Assembly (NCBI RefSeq): GCF_029168945.1
Contig: NC_083609.1
Span: 21,821,501 to 21,885,500 of the forward strand
DNA: 64,000 nucleotides
Source: Cannabis sativa
Taxonomy: Eukaryota > Streptophyta > Magnoliopsida > Rosales > Cannabaceae
Direction: 5' to 3'
The position numbers and the translations under genes were made by a program. The notes beneath the pieces are model-generated. The model ran no database searches. It saw only the letters and a list, made by a program, of their open reading frames with translations, and was not told where the DNA came from. The stretch's first letter is position 1; the number at the start of each line of letters is the position of its first letter. Shown here in pieces: positions 48,891 through 60,560 of the stretch.

Positions 48891-51800
48891 ATGCTTTCAA
48901 CAACAATAAGTTTCAATCACGGCATTAGACTTGTAAGTTTACTTCACTTCCCGCTTCTATTCTCTTCCTCCTCATTTCGACCTTTTCTAGTCGGAGCAAC
49001 CTCATTCCGATCATCCATGGCGGCACCGGCGATGCCAACTCCTCCCGCGGCCAAGAAGGTGGAGCACAAAATGGAGTTGTTTGGCGATGTTCGAATCGAC
49101 AACTATTACTGGCTTCGAGATGATTCTCGTTCCAATCCTGAAGTTCTCTCCCACCTCCGGCAAGAAAATTCTTACACCGAATCCGTAATGTCTGGTAAAA
49201 TTTTAACTCGTTAATATATTCTCGAATTTTATCATAATGCGTGGTTGATTCATTGATTGGTTTGAGTAGGTACGAAAAATTTGGAATCGGAGCTGTTTGC
49301 GGAAATTAGGGCACGGATCAAGGAAGACGATGTGACGGCGCCACTGCGAAAGGGGCCATACTACTATTACGAGAGGACCTCAGAAGGGAAGGAGTACGTT
49401 CAGCATTGTCGTCGGCCTCTGCCACATTCTCAAGCTCAGGTTCCTCCTTCGGTCAACGATGTGATGCCTACTGGGGACGATAGTCTTGAACATGTAATCT
49501 TAGATGAGAATGTTAAGGCTCAAGAACATGAATATTACTCCATTGGTGCTTTTAAGGTTAGTCCCAATCACAAATTGGTTGCTTATGCGGAAGATACGAA
49601 AGGAGATGAGATATATACAGTGCACGTTATTGATGCTGAGACTGGAGCTTTGGTGGGAAAGAATCTGACTGGTACGACATCGTACATTGAATGGGCTGGT
49701 GATTCGGCTCTGGTGTATATCACCATGGATGCGATTCTTCGTCCAGATAAGGTTTGTTTAAAGAAATCTTGCTGTGATAGTTCTTTAATTGAATAAAAGT
49801 AAAACATTCGGCTCTGCGGAAGTATCTGTCTGCTTATAGTCCAAGCACTGTCTTTTATTTTATCTTCAATCATAAACGCTGTATAATCAGTAAAATGATG
49901 ATTATTAAGATAATATTTGAATTGACCAGAAAATTAGTGCGGTAGGATTTTCATTTTGAACATTATTTCATATGTTTTATTTATTTAGCTTACAGTTTAG
50001 GGAATGCTTTTTCCTCTTCTTTTCTATTTTTTTGTAGGTGTGGTTGCATAAGTTGGGCACAGAACAGTCAAATGACAAGTTACTTTATCATGAGAAGGAT
50101 GAAACTTTCTCGGTTGATCTTCAAGCTTCTGAGAGCAAGAAATTTTTGTTTGTTGCATCTGAGAGTAAAACAACAAGGTTCAACTTTTACCTTGATGTTT
50201 CAAAGCCTGAAGATGGGTTGGTGGTTTTGACACCTCGTGTAGATGGCATTGATACTTCTGTCAGCCATCGAGGGAATCATTTTTTTATTACTAGGCGAAG
50301 TGAAGAATTATTCAATTCTGAATTAGTTGCTTGTCCACTGGATAACGTATCTGAGACAACACTTCTTATTCCCCATAGAGAAAGGTAATGCTTCTTTTCC
50401 TATGTCAAAATACATTTAATGACCTAAGGGATGACCTTATGTTAATCCAAACAGATGTTTCAGTTTAGGAATTAGGATAAGCGATTTGTTTTGTTCTGTA
50501 GTACATAAATGGAATTTTTATTTAGATTTTTGTAAATTATGGTTTAGTGAGTTATATTGATAGCTTTCTGTAAATGCAGCTATGAACTGATTACCCTAAT
50601 TGATTATTTATTCTTTATTTTCTGCTCATGTTCAAATGTTCACGTATGCAATGAGTTTGGTGATCACTATCTCTTTACATTTTTAGTGTGTATGTTCTTT
50701 TTACTGTTTAAATGGATACTTTCTCAATTTTTTCCTTTTTCAGTGTAAAAATTCAGGATGTACAACTTTATAGTGACCACCTCGTTATATGTGAGCGTCA
50801 GGATGGTCTACCAAAGATAACTATTTATGGTCTTCCTAATGTTGGAGAGCCACTTAATCGACTTCAGGGTGGCCGAGCTGTTGATTTTTTGGATCCTACA
50901 TACTCAGCATATCCTACAGAATCAGAATTTTCTTCCAGCATTTTAAGATTCTCCTATAGCTCAATGAAGACACCTCCATCAGTTTATGATTATGACATGA
51001 AGACAGGCATTTCTGTTTTGAAAAAGATTGAACCTGTAAGTCATATTAACATGTTTCCAAAATTTACATTTGTGTTTTTTGAGACATGACTTAGATGATG
51101 ACACTTTTATCGTTTTTGGCATATTTGCAAGAATAGTGGAACATTTAAAAAAACGAAAAAAAAAACAGAAAGAAAGAACATAATTTCTTCTCTGTTAAGA
51201 TCACTGTTTCTAGTTACTATAAACACACACACATGAGCATTCACATATGCACACATATAGATAGGAAAAAGTATATATGACATAAAGAAAAAATATCCTC
51301 TTACTCTTTATAATCTAGTTATGGCTTTTGTACAATTTTAAACCCTTGTTACAATGGAAATGAGTGTAATTTTGTTTGTTTTCTTTCCTTCTTGTTGAGC
51401 AACACTTCTATTGATAGGGCACACACCTGCTTGGTAAGAGTAAACCGTTATTTTCTTTATATTTTCCAAGGTGTGAGATTCTCATAGCATACTGGCCTTT
51501 TTTACCCCCCCTCACACTCACATCTCCTTTAAATTCAGCACTAAATGAGATAAGGAAGCTCACTGAAAATTTCTCGAAAAAAGTTGCATATTATCTATTG
51601 TGGAGAAGAGAGCAAGAATTTTATCCCAAAATAACAGGCATTAGAATGAACTACGGTGTTATACTTCAAAACAAGAACAGAATTTTTTCAAGAGTTATAA
51701 ATGTGTTACTTTCTTGAACATTTTGAAAAATTTAATTTCAGAATACTGTTTAACATTATAGTTTGGAACCATCAAAATATTTGGATAGGCATTTTCTTTT

Positions 51801-54800
51801 GGATAGTAAGATTCATTTGACTTACTGGGAGTTAGGCATTTAATTCGAGCTCTTTAGGTGTTTGAACAACTGGAGTCTTGTCTTAGATCACAACCCATTT
51901 CATACAAGATAGCTGAATTCTTAACCAAGGATAATTGATGACCGTACATAAGTACACATTTTTCAAGATTCCAGTATGGGACTTTTTCTTATGGCATTCT
52001 TACTTTGCCATTATGCCATTTTGATTCTTCAAGTCCTGACTCTCACCAGATGAATTTTAGATTGAGGCTGATCTAGAAAAAGTGATTATAAAACTTGAGT
52101 ATGGAATTTGTTTTTATATTTTTTTGGTCAAATTTTTTTATATGGATGGAAAGCACATTGAGGATGTCAAATTCGAATTTTCAAAGGGTCTGATAGGATA
52201 TTATGAGCTCTTGTAATACTTGGATGTTTTGCAATTAGGTCAAATTCACATTTCTGATTAGTCTGATAGGATATGAGCTTTTATAGTACTTGGATTTTTT
52301 TTCTTTCTTTTTGCAGTTACTTTTACATTTGTGAGTAGTCTGATAGGATATACTACATAGAATTGGTTACAAATAAATCATCGTCTTCTATGGAAATGTT
52401 TTGACATCAATATTTCATCTCTTTTCCTTTTACTGAAATATTTAAATAATAATTATTTTTCTCTGCAGTTTGATTTTCATGGTTGTAACCTTTAACCACT
52501 GTTATTTTGGTGAAATTACATTTGTTAAATTTATCTACTTTTTGTAAAGGTTTTGGGTGGTTTTGATGCGTCGCGATATGTGACTGAGAGGAAATGGGCC
52601 AGTGCTCCAGATGGCACTCAGATTCCAATGTCTATTGTCTATCGGAAAGATTTGGTGAAACTTGATGGGTCGGATTCTTTACTACTCTATGGCTATGGTT
52701 CTTATGAGGTAATATAATAAGTTACGTATTGAATTGTGTATTCACATTATAGAGAATCTGTTTCATCATATTTGTTTTTTTTTTCATATAATCATTCTTG
52801 TTATGTTTGAATGGATTTTGTTTCTTGAAAACATTTCACATTAACTTATGAAACTTTCTCGACACATTTGTAGAACATGTGATCTCCTCGTAGAATATTA
52901 TGCTTTTGAATTTGATACTGTAGTTTTATCTAAATGGGCTGTAGTTAGGTTTTTGTTCAGTGCTGTTAAGTTATACGAACGTTAGTCAAAATTGAAGCTT
53001 GGCTGTCTGGTTTCTTTCTTGTGTATGATTTTAATTATTTTATCCATCTCTCTCTTTTTTTTAACCTTCAAATGTTTCTTGTAATTTATTAGTTACAGTT
53101 AGCTAGTGCTGTCAATTTAATGTTTGTTGGTATATATATTTATTAGTGTAATCTTCTTAGTCATGCACTCGCAAAAATTGATGGGAAGGCAATGTTTTTC
53201 ATTTTGCTATTTATACTACTCAAAATTCATAACCTTCTTATAAACAGGTATGTGTAGATCCCAGTTTCCAGTCTGCAAGATTGTCTTTGCTAGACCGAGG
53301 ATTTATTTTTGTTATTGCTCACATTCGTGGAGGTGGTGAAATGGGTAGGCAGTGGTATGAGAATGGAAAGTTGTTCAAGAAAAAAAATACTTTCACAGAT
53401 TTCATTGCTTGTGCTGAGCATTTAATAGCAGAAAAATACTGCTCAAAAGAACAATTGTGTATCGAAGGAAGAAGCGCAGGAGGGTTACTTATCGGTGCTG
53501 TTCTTAACATGAGGCCTGATTTGTTCAAGGCAGCTGTTGCTGGAGTACCTTTTGTAGATGTTGTGACCACAATGCTTGATCCAACTATCCCCCTCACAAC
53601 TGCCGAATGGGAGGTACTATTTTTTGTCTTGTGATCAATTTTTAAGTTATGCATTTAATTCTCTTTTCTTAGAACATATAATTAGGAACTTTATATTGAA
53701 TGAAATACTTGTATGTGAAAAATTTGCATCGAGGGCCACGGATTTTTTTTTCCTTTTCATGGTAAGTATAGTTTAAGTTGTTCCCTCGATCTCCTGGGGT
53801 TCTCACAAGGCCCGCCACCCTAATAATCACATTTTCTTTGCTAAGCACCAATTATTAAAGCAATGTTTACATGAACTAGTCCATAAATTTTAGATTACAA
53901 AAATCTTAAGATGCTGCTTTCTTTCTCTTTTACTGGATTTTATTTATTTATTTATTTTTATTTTATTTGAATTTACAGCTTACAGGTTGTTTAGGTGTAA
54001 TATAGTTTTACGGTTTATCTTATTAGTCCACATCTTGTGGGCTCTTGTTTTCTTAGGGACAGCAGTTTGTGGGTTTAGACGATTTGACGCTGTTTCATTT
54101 TGATTTGTTTATGTTTCTGCAGGAATGGGGTGACCCTCGAAAGGAGGACTTCTATTTTTACATGAAGTCATACTCTCCTGTAGATAATGTAAGTTCAACT
54201 AAAGTTTGCCCAGGACTAACATTGACCAATAACATTGGGTTGTGACAGCCATCATTGTACGAGTATGCTGATCAAACTTATATCCTTAATGTTGGAGCTT
54301 GATTTTCTTGTAATCATTTTGTTTACAGGTTAAGGCTCAAAACTATCCACACATTCTTGTTACAGCTGGTCTAAATGGTAATGTTTTGACCTGAAGAAAT
54401 TTCATTTCTTTCTTAATCCGTTCATGTAGTTCTATTTTATCAATAAGCTATAAAACTGTATCTAATCACTCTCATGGCACAATTGGTATTCTAAAATGAA
54501 AGGACGTTGCTTACCATATCATGTACGCTTATAAATATTTTCACACAGTAGAATTATTAAATTAAAAAAAAGAGACAAGTCCGCTTAACTATGCATATGA
54601 AAATAGTTTAACTCATGATTAGGAGGTATTTCTAGGTTGGCATATCAGATGTGTGTTGTTGATTCCATCCATGTAACTGACATAGGTTTGGTCTATTTCA
54701 ACAGATCCACGGGTTATGTATTCAGAACCTGCTAAGTTCGTGGCAAAACTAAGGGAACTGAAGACTGATGATAACATACTGTTGTTTAAATGTGAACTTG

Positions 54801-55080
54801 GTGCTGGGCATTTTTCCAAGTCAGGGAGGTAAACTTCTAATCTCAGTTTATTTTGTTTTTTTGATTCTCTCTTTTATTTATTTATATCTTTACTTTTCAT
54901 GGATCAACAAACACGAGAGAAACCTTCTCTTTGTTTTACATTTCCAAAATTAAGGAATATCTTCTATTCTGATGAATTTCTTTCTGCACTGTTTTGTTGG
55001 ATTGCAGATTTGAGAAGCTCCAAGAAGATGCCTTCACGTTTGCTTTCCTAATGAAGGCTCTCAGTAGGATTCCTGCCTAG
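48891..55080 (+). CDS. Prolyl oligopeptidase family protein (oligopeptidase B / protease 2-like)
   Basis: Serine peptidase of clan SC, family S9A. Oligopeptidase B enzymes cut short peptides after Arg/Lys. Exons: 48891-49194, 49270-49751, 50038-50384, 50744-51035, 52550-52708, 53248-53613, 54123-54188, 54329-54377, 54705-54828, 55008-55080. GT-AG introns keep phase, giving 753 aa. The N-terminal beta-propeller spans about residues 40-470 (starting [17 protein letters not shown]). The alpha/beta-hydrolase domain follows, with [10 protein letters not shown], nucleophile GRSAGG (Ser about 604), LNDPRV (Asp about 689) and [10 protein letters not shown] (His about 724). The first 43 residues from ATG 48891 are rich in Ser/Phe and lack acids, like an organelle transit peptide. 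ATG 49017 ([10 protein letters not shown]) would give a cytosolic form. It looks functional. Confidence 0.95.
52186..52350. repeat. Three short repeats in oligopeptidase intron 4
   Basis: gtctgataggatat recurs at about 52189, 52261 and 52338, with parts of its neighbour (gagctyttrtartacttgga) repeated twice. Intron 4 (51036-52549) is otherwise unremarkable. Confidence 0.6.
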
Positions 55081-55976
55081 GTAAGAGGTTTGAGCGTAAC
55101 GCATTAATTTTGTGGATTTTTTTAAGAGGGTGCAGTGCAATATTATTTTTTTTTATTTTTTTTTGATGAAGAGGTGGTGCAAATAATTATTAGGGTTCTT
55201 AATATTTGTTGTATGGCAATGTGGTCAGCTGAATACTCTACCCTTTTCTTTATTAAGAATCAGTGAATGCAAATTTAAAATTTTACATAACAATAATAAT
55301 TCTGAATTTTGCAGCAAAAATACTTAAGTTGCAAAAACTGACCGACTTAAAATTTTATTTTTGGAGCTTAATTGTTATAATAATATTTATATTTACTAGA
55401 GATAAAATTATAATTTTTTTTTTTGTGAGAGTTTTCTTTTTACTATTTTATTGTATAATTATTTAATTCAAAAGAAGATATTTAATTTTTTTTATTGGAG
55501 CCCCAACACTACTTATAATTGTGTTTATATAACATAAAACTAGGTAATATAGCCGCTCTTTGCGCAACTAATTTAATTTTTTTTTAGCATAATAACAAAA
55601 AATAACTAAAAAAATAATTTTAATAATAATAAAAGTAAAATTATAGTTATCTAATTTTATATTATTATTAGTAATTTTATTTATTAAAAAATAAAACATC
55701 ATAAGAAAAACTCAGTCTATTTACAATTTACTATTGTTATAAAAATAAATAAATAGGATAGTGTAGGAAAACATTAGGGGTATCATATCTTACCTGTTAT
55801 CATTACCATATCTTGCTCGTTATTATCACTGTATTTCATATGTTGTCATCATCGTAGCTCACTTGTGGTCGCTACTACTGCCTTTTTCGATAGATTTCAT
55901 CTTGAATTTTAACATTTTCTTTAACATTTTATAGATATTGGATCAAATTCATTAATATGTTTTCTTAATTATGTTT
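55081..55976. other. 3' UTR and intergenic AT-rich DNA
   Basis: Downstream of the oligopeptidase stop codon. Poly-T and poly-A stretches only. I see no gene or recognised repeat. Confidence 0.4.
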
Positions 55977-56427
55977 TGTTGAGAATCATGGGGTTCCATC
56001 TCACAACTAATTGGTGATGAGTGGAGTAGCCCATGTTCTTATATATGACTCAATATTTTTACATTTGATCCATGTGAGACAATATTGTCCAATATTTTCC
56101 CTCAAGATGATAGCTATTTTTGTTAGCCAATCTTGAATCACCTTATCATAAGTAGTGCCATTTACTCACTTTTTTTTTTGTTTATTTTGCGGCTGGGAGT
56201 TCCATTTGCTCGCTTATTCTTGTTCGCGGCTGGGAGTACCATTTTGCTCGCTTGCGACTGGCTAACTCTTTGATAGGTGTGGATCGAAAACCCGTTAGGG
56301 ATATGACTCTGATACCATGTTGAGAATCATGAGGCTCTATCTCAAAATCAATTGGTGATGAGTGGATGTTCTTATATATGACTCAATATTTTTACATTTG
56401 ATTCATGTGGGATAATATTGAGCAATA
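55977..56427 (-). mobile_element. TRIM (miniature LTR retrotransposon) with perfect TSD
   Basis: 451 bp. Direct repeats at 55977-56094 (118 bp) and 56318-56427 (110 bp; 8 bp shorter) both start tgttgagaatcatg. The PBS ctctgatacca (56307-56317; tggtatcagag on the minus strand) abuts the second repeat, and a purine-rich tract (minus strand tcttgagggaaaa) abuts the first. The TSD is tgttt at 55972-55976 and 56428-56432. There is no coding capacity, so it needs enzymes in trans. Confidence 0.88.
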
Positions 56428-56460
56428 TGTTTAAATATACAATTAAATTTAAATTTATTG

Positions 56461-57682
56461 GAAATTTGCGGCATAAATACTTATTTTGTTTGTTTTGTTG
56501 CTAATAAGTATCCAATTTTTTAAAATTGCGGTATTAATACTCAAAACTTGATTATCTCAAACTTTCATTGGTACCCACTAACTTATGTTAGTTTAATCCA
56601 AATTAAAGAGGTTTTTTTCGATTTTCTGTCTCTAGTCACAGCTATAAACAAAGGAAAGGTTTTTTTCAATGAGCTGGGTGTGCTTTTTGAGGATGTCATA
56701 GCTTTATTGTCTAAACTCCCGGGAGCAGTTTTGTCCCATGTGGCTCGGAATATGAATTCTGCAGCACATGGTTTGGCAAAACATGCTCTTCGGTTAGACA
56801 ATGAGCTATCCTGGTTCGAGGAGGTGCCGCCGCCGATTGTGGATTGCTGTTTTGTTAATCATGTGTGATCTGGATCACCGCGTCAAAAAAAAAAAAAAAA
56901 TTACACGTGGACAATTCAGATAATTAGTGTTTTTTTTTTTTTTTTCATTTAAAATAAATCTTATTTGTTAAAAAAAACCTAAATCCTCAAAACCACCTAT
57001 TCTTCTTCCTCATCGCACCACCCAAGAAACTCATCCCTGCCAAACCTTTTAAGCAATTAGCCTGTTATTTATGACTAAAATTACCATATTTTGTAAGAAA
57101 TTTAATTATATTTATACCTATATCTAAAATTGCAGGTCAGTGAGAAAGTTTTCTCTTTTTCTAATTGACATATAAAATCTTGTAGTGGGGAAGAAAAAAT
57201 TATAAGGTCAGTGAGATGGTTTTGCAGTTCGTATGTTTCTTGCATCACCCTCTCTCAGAACCTTGCTTTGGATCTTGGATGAGTTTAACATCATTATTGG
57301 CAAAGAAACGGAAATAATTGTTGGCGATAGGTTTTTTTTTTTTTTTTTCTTTGGCAGCAGGAGATTTAATTTATGGCTTTGGGACTTGATTTCAAGTGTG
57401 TGATTGGGGGAAGGGTTTCTCCGGTGATGCAATGAAGTTGTGGTTTTTAGATTTCAGATTTAGTTTTATTTTTAACAAATCATATTTATTTTAAATTAAT
57501 TATTAGGTAAAAAAAATGGAATAATCTAGACTGTCCACGTGTCTATTAAACTAACAGAAGTTAGTGGGTACCAACAGAAGTTTAAAGAATGAAGTTTTGA
57601 GTATTAATGCCGCAGTTTTTAGAAATTGAGTACTTATTAGCAACAAAACCAGCAAAATAGGTATTTATGCCGCAAATTTCTC
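56461..57682. mobile_element. Mutator-like element with ~140-bp TIRs
   Basis: Left TIR 56461-56600 (gaaatttgcggcataaatac...ggtacccactaactt) is matched by the inverted right TIR at about 57542-57682. Long TIRs suggest a MULE. A clear 9-bp TSD could not be made out in the AT-rich flanks. The interior contains a LINE 3'-end fragment and no MURA transposase. Confidence 0.75.
56611..56900 (+). pseudogene. LINE 3'-end fragment (RNase H-like domain and poly-A)
   Basis: The frame reads FFDFLSLVTAINKGK, then LFEDVIALLSKLPGAVLSHV and ARNMNSAAHGLAKHAL, ending VNHV-stop at 56868. This is the C-terminal RNase H (RVT_3-type) signature found at the 3' end of plant LINE ORF2 and in related host-like proteins. 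A run of 16 A follows within 20 bp (56885-56900), as in a retroposed copy. It is 5'-truncated and lies inside the Mutator-like TIRs. Confidence 0.7.
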
Positions 57683-58639
57683 TAAATTGAATATGAAACA
57701 TTATTCTTCTTAATGATCATTTTTATATCCTGATCATTTAAAGTTGTTGTATCATTATATATTGAGCAATTTTTACTAATATACCAAATTAACAAATTAA
57801 TCTACAGTTACCGAATAAAATAAAAATACTATATATATATGTATATCCCTACCAAAATTTAGGAAAAAAATTCCTACCGAACCAGAAAAAATAGGATCAA
57901 CCCGTGCGTATCGTACTGCCAAACCGTATATAACGATTTGAGAACAAAAAAAATAAAAAATAAGAAAAAAGAAACCTTCGAAAATTCAAACCTCCACAAC
58001 CTGTGCCATTGAAGCTCTGCAACTTTCGAACCTGCAAAAACAAAACACCATTAAAGCTTGACAAAAGCTTTGATCAACAAAAATCAAAACAAACTATACA
58101 GTTGCTAATCGAAGGTGCCGAGATCACTCATCATTAAAGCTACTTGAAGCTTTCGTCATCAAAATTCAGTCATTCCTTACATAAAACCTTCGATCAAACA
58201 CTTCGACTGTGAGATTCAAAAACTACTCGAAGCTACTCGAAGCTACTCCAAGCTACTCGAAGCTACTCGCAAATGTCAGATTCAGTCAATACTACTCGAA
58301 GCTACTAAGACAACACTTCACAAGAACTGAACTTTTGGAAAATAAAAAAACTATGCTTCCTTCGATCGTTTTAAGAATCATCGTTAAACAAAAGAGATAT
58401 CACGTTCAACCTCTGTACACTGGAAGAGAAAAAAGCAACATGATCACAGCTCCTAGAATCTGATTTACACAGAAAAAGTTTCAAAAACCAGTAAGTTTTT
58501 CATATTTAATAAGAAACTAAACATATAATTTATAAAACATTGATTACTTCTATCTAAAACTACTACTCTGTTCTATAACAAAATCATGGAACATTTACTG
58601 TTGGTACTATACTACAATGGAAAATTTGTAGATAGATGC
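57683..58639. other. AT-rich intergenic DNA with a decamer repeat
   Basis: No gene. Holds the short repeat at 58220-58270. An ORF over it (58209-58463) is not supported by any domain. Confidence 0.4.
58220..58270. repeat. Tandem decamer (ctactcgaag)x5
   Basis: Five near-perfect units with period 10, one with c for g (ctactccaag). A further ctactcgaag lies about 30 bp downstream. Confidence 0.85.
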
Positions 58640-60097
58640 TGTTAGCCCAAGATATGTTTCCAAAAGGGGGTGAATTGGAAATTTAAACTAATTTTGGTAA
58701 ATTAAAACTTTTAACACAAAATTATGCAATTAGTCACTTAATTAAATAAAAGCAAGTAATATGGCAAGCAATATATTGTGACAAATAATCAAACTTGTAA
58801 AGTAAAGAGTTTAAGGATTAGAAAATGCAAACTCTCGATTTTTACAAGGTTCGGTAGAGCTATGCCACCTACGTCCTTGGTCTCAAAGCTATGGACCTAG
58901 CTTTGAGTTCCAATATCAAGCCAAGTTAACGAGCTTGACTAACCTTTACAAACGAGAAATTTTCACCAAGGTATTTCCAAACCTCTTACAATAGTTTCGC
59001 ACCCCCGAGGACTATTAACCTCTTTCTCGGATTGTTGAAGTGCCAATCTCACTATAACCGGGTTGTTTACAATACCGGTGCCAACCTCACCTCAATCACA
59101 ATATGAAAGTGTGTTTGATATTACGAGCAAAATCACTCTAGAAATATGATGATACAATGGAAACCTAGAGTGAAATGCAAGCACACTCAAGATGAATAAA
59201 ATCAAATTTTGGCTCAAAGTGTGTGAAAAGTGTTTGTTGGATTTCAAACTTGGAAGCTCATTAATCTCACTTAGATAGGTTAGATATTTGAAATAAATGC
59301 TCAACCAACTTCCTTTTTGAAAGAAAAATCGAGTTTATATAGTGTTTAAGAGAAAAATAGCCGTTAGCGCGTTTCCCGAGACAAAGTCAGTCGTGAACTG
59401 GAATTCCGGATGGGAATCAGAATTCCAGATTGATGACAACTGGAATTTCGGATTCCAACCGGAGTTCCGGATGGCTAACAGAGGCAAAAATGCCATTTTT
59501 CGGGACTAAAACGCGCATAACTTCTTACTCGATTATCCGATTTCAGAAATTCCAAATTTGTTCTCTTAGTTAAACAAAATGTGATTTAGAAATTCAATCA
59601 AAATTTTTTTTGAACTATCGTGTGAGAAAACTTGTTGCACAAGTTAGTGAATGGGCCAAAATTTAAATTTATAAAACTTAGTGTGCTATGCAAATCACTT
59701 TAACAAGACTAAAGTAAATTTATACCATTTGATTTTGAGTGCTCTTGATGTAGATGAGCCTCCTAGCTTGATTTTCATGTTTTTGATCCCATGTTTTCTT
59801 TTCCCGAGAGTTGACTTTTGACTTTGACTTTCAGGTTGACTTTTGACTTTGGGCTTCTGAGAACCTCTTTTGAATAGGGTCTTGAATTGTTGATCCCTTG
59901 ATGAATCTTTTGCTCTTGATATGCTTGTTGAATCCATTTAGGGTTGCTTTCAAAAGTTTGGTAAAAATACCAATTTATCATGAAAGATTTATTTTCTCTT
60001 TTAATTTTGCTACAAAATCAACAAATCATTAGTAACAAATAATAATCAAATATTTGTTAATCATCAAAACAAGGAGATCTAAAAGTTTGAGTTAACA
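58640..60097 (-). repeat. LTR (1458 bp) of a non-autonomous retrotransposon
   Basis: TGTTAGCCC...gttaaca in + reading, so TGTTAAC...GGGCTAACA on the minus strand. The minus-strand purine tract atcaaaaagggggaga directly precedes it, which makes it the 3' LTR of a minus-strand element. It contains several GGAATTCCGGAT-like repeats (59400-59480). The partner LTR is not in the window. Confidence 0.7.
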
Positions 60098-60115
60098 ATC
60101 TCCCCCTTTTTGATG
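60098..60115 (-). other. Polypurine tract
   Basis: Minus strand caaaaagggggagat next to the LTR, the plus-strand primer site. Confidence 0.75.
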
Positions 60116-60560
60116 ATATCAAATATTTGATTATTTTGAAAGGGAAAGGAAAAAATTTAAACAATGTATATTAGATTAGCTCCCCCTTAATGTGTGTAAG
60201 AAAAAAAAATTACCTTTTAATTTTACCTTGCATGTTTTTGTAAACTCCCCCTCAATTTTTACTTATGATTAAAAGATTAGAAAATTGAGGTTATGCCAAA
60301 AAAAAAATAATCCATAGATATTTTCTCCCCCTTTTGATTCATCAAAAAGGGTGGCAAGAAATTCACAAAATATAGAGAAAAAAAAAAATAAAGCAACATT
60401 GCCCATGCATTAAACCATATCATCCAACAAAATAACATTCAACAAACTAAAAAAAAAATACCAACTAACACAAAGTCAAGAGGCATGAAGCCTTTGCACA
60501 CAACCAAAAACAAAATGAAAAACAAGAGTATATGCAAAAGAAAAAAAAATATGCAAGAAA

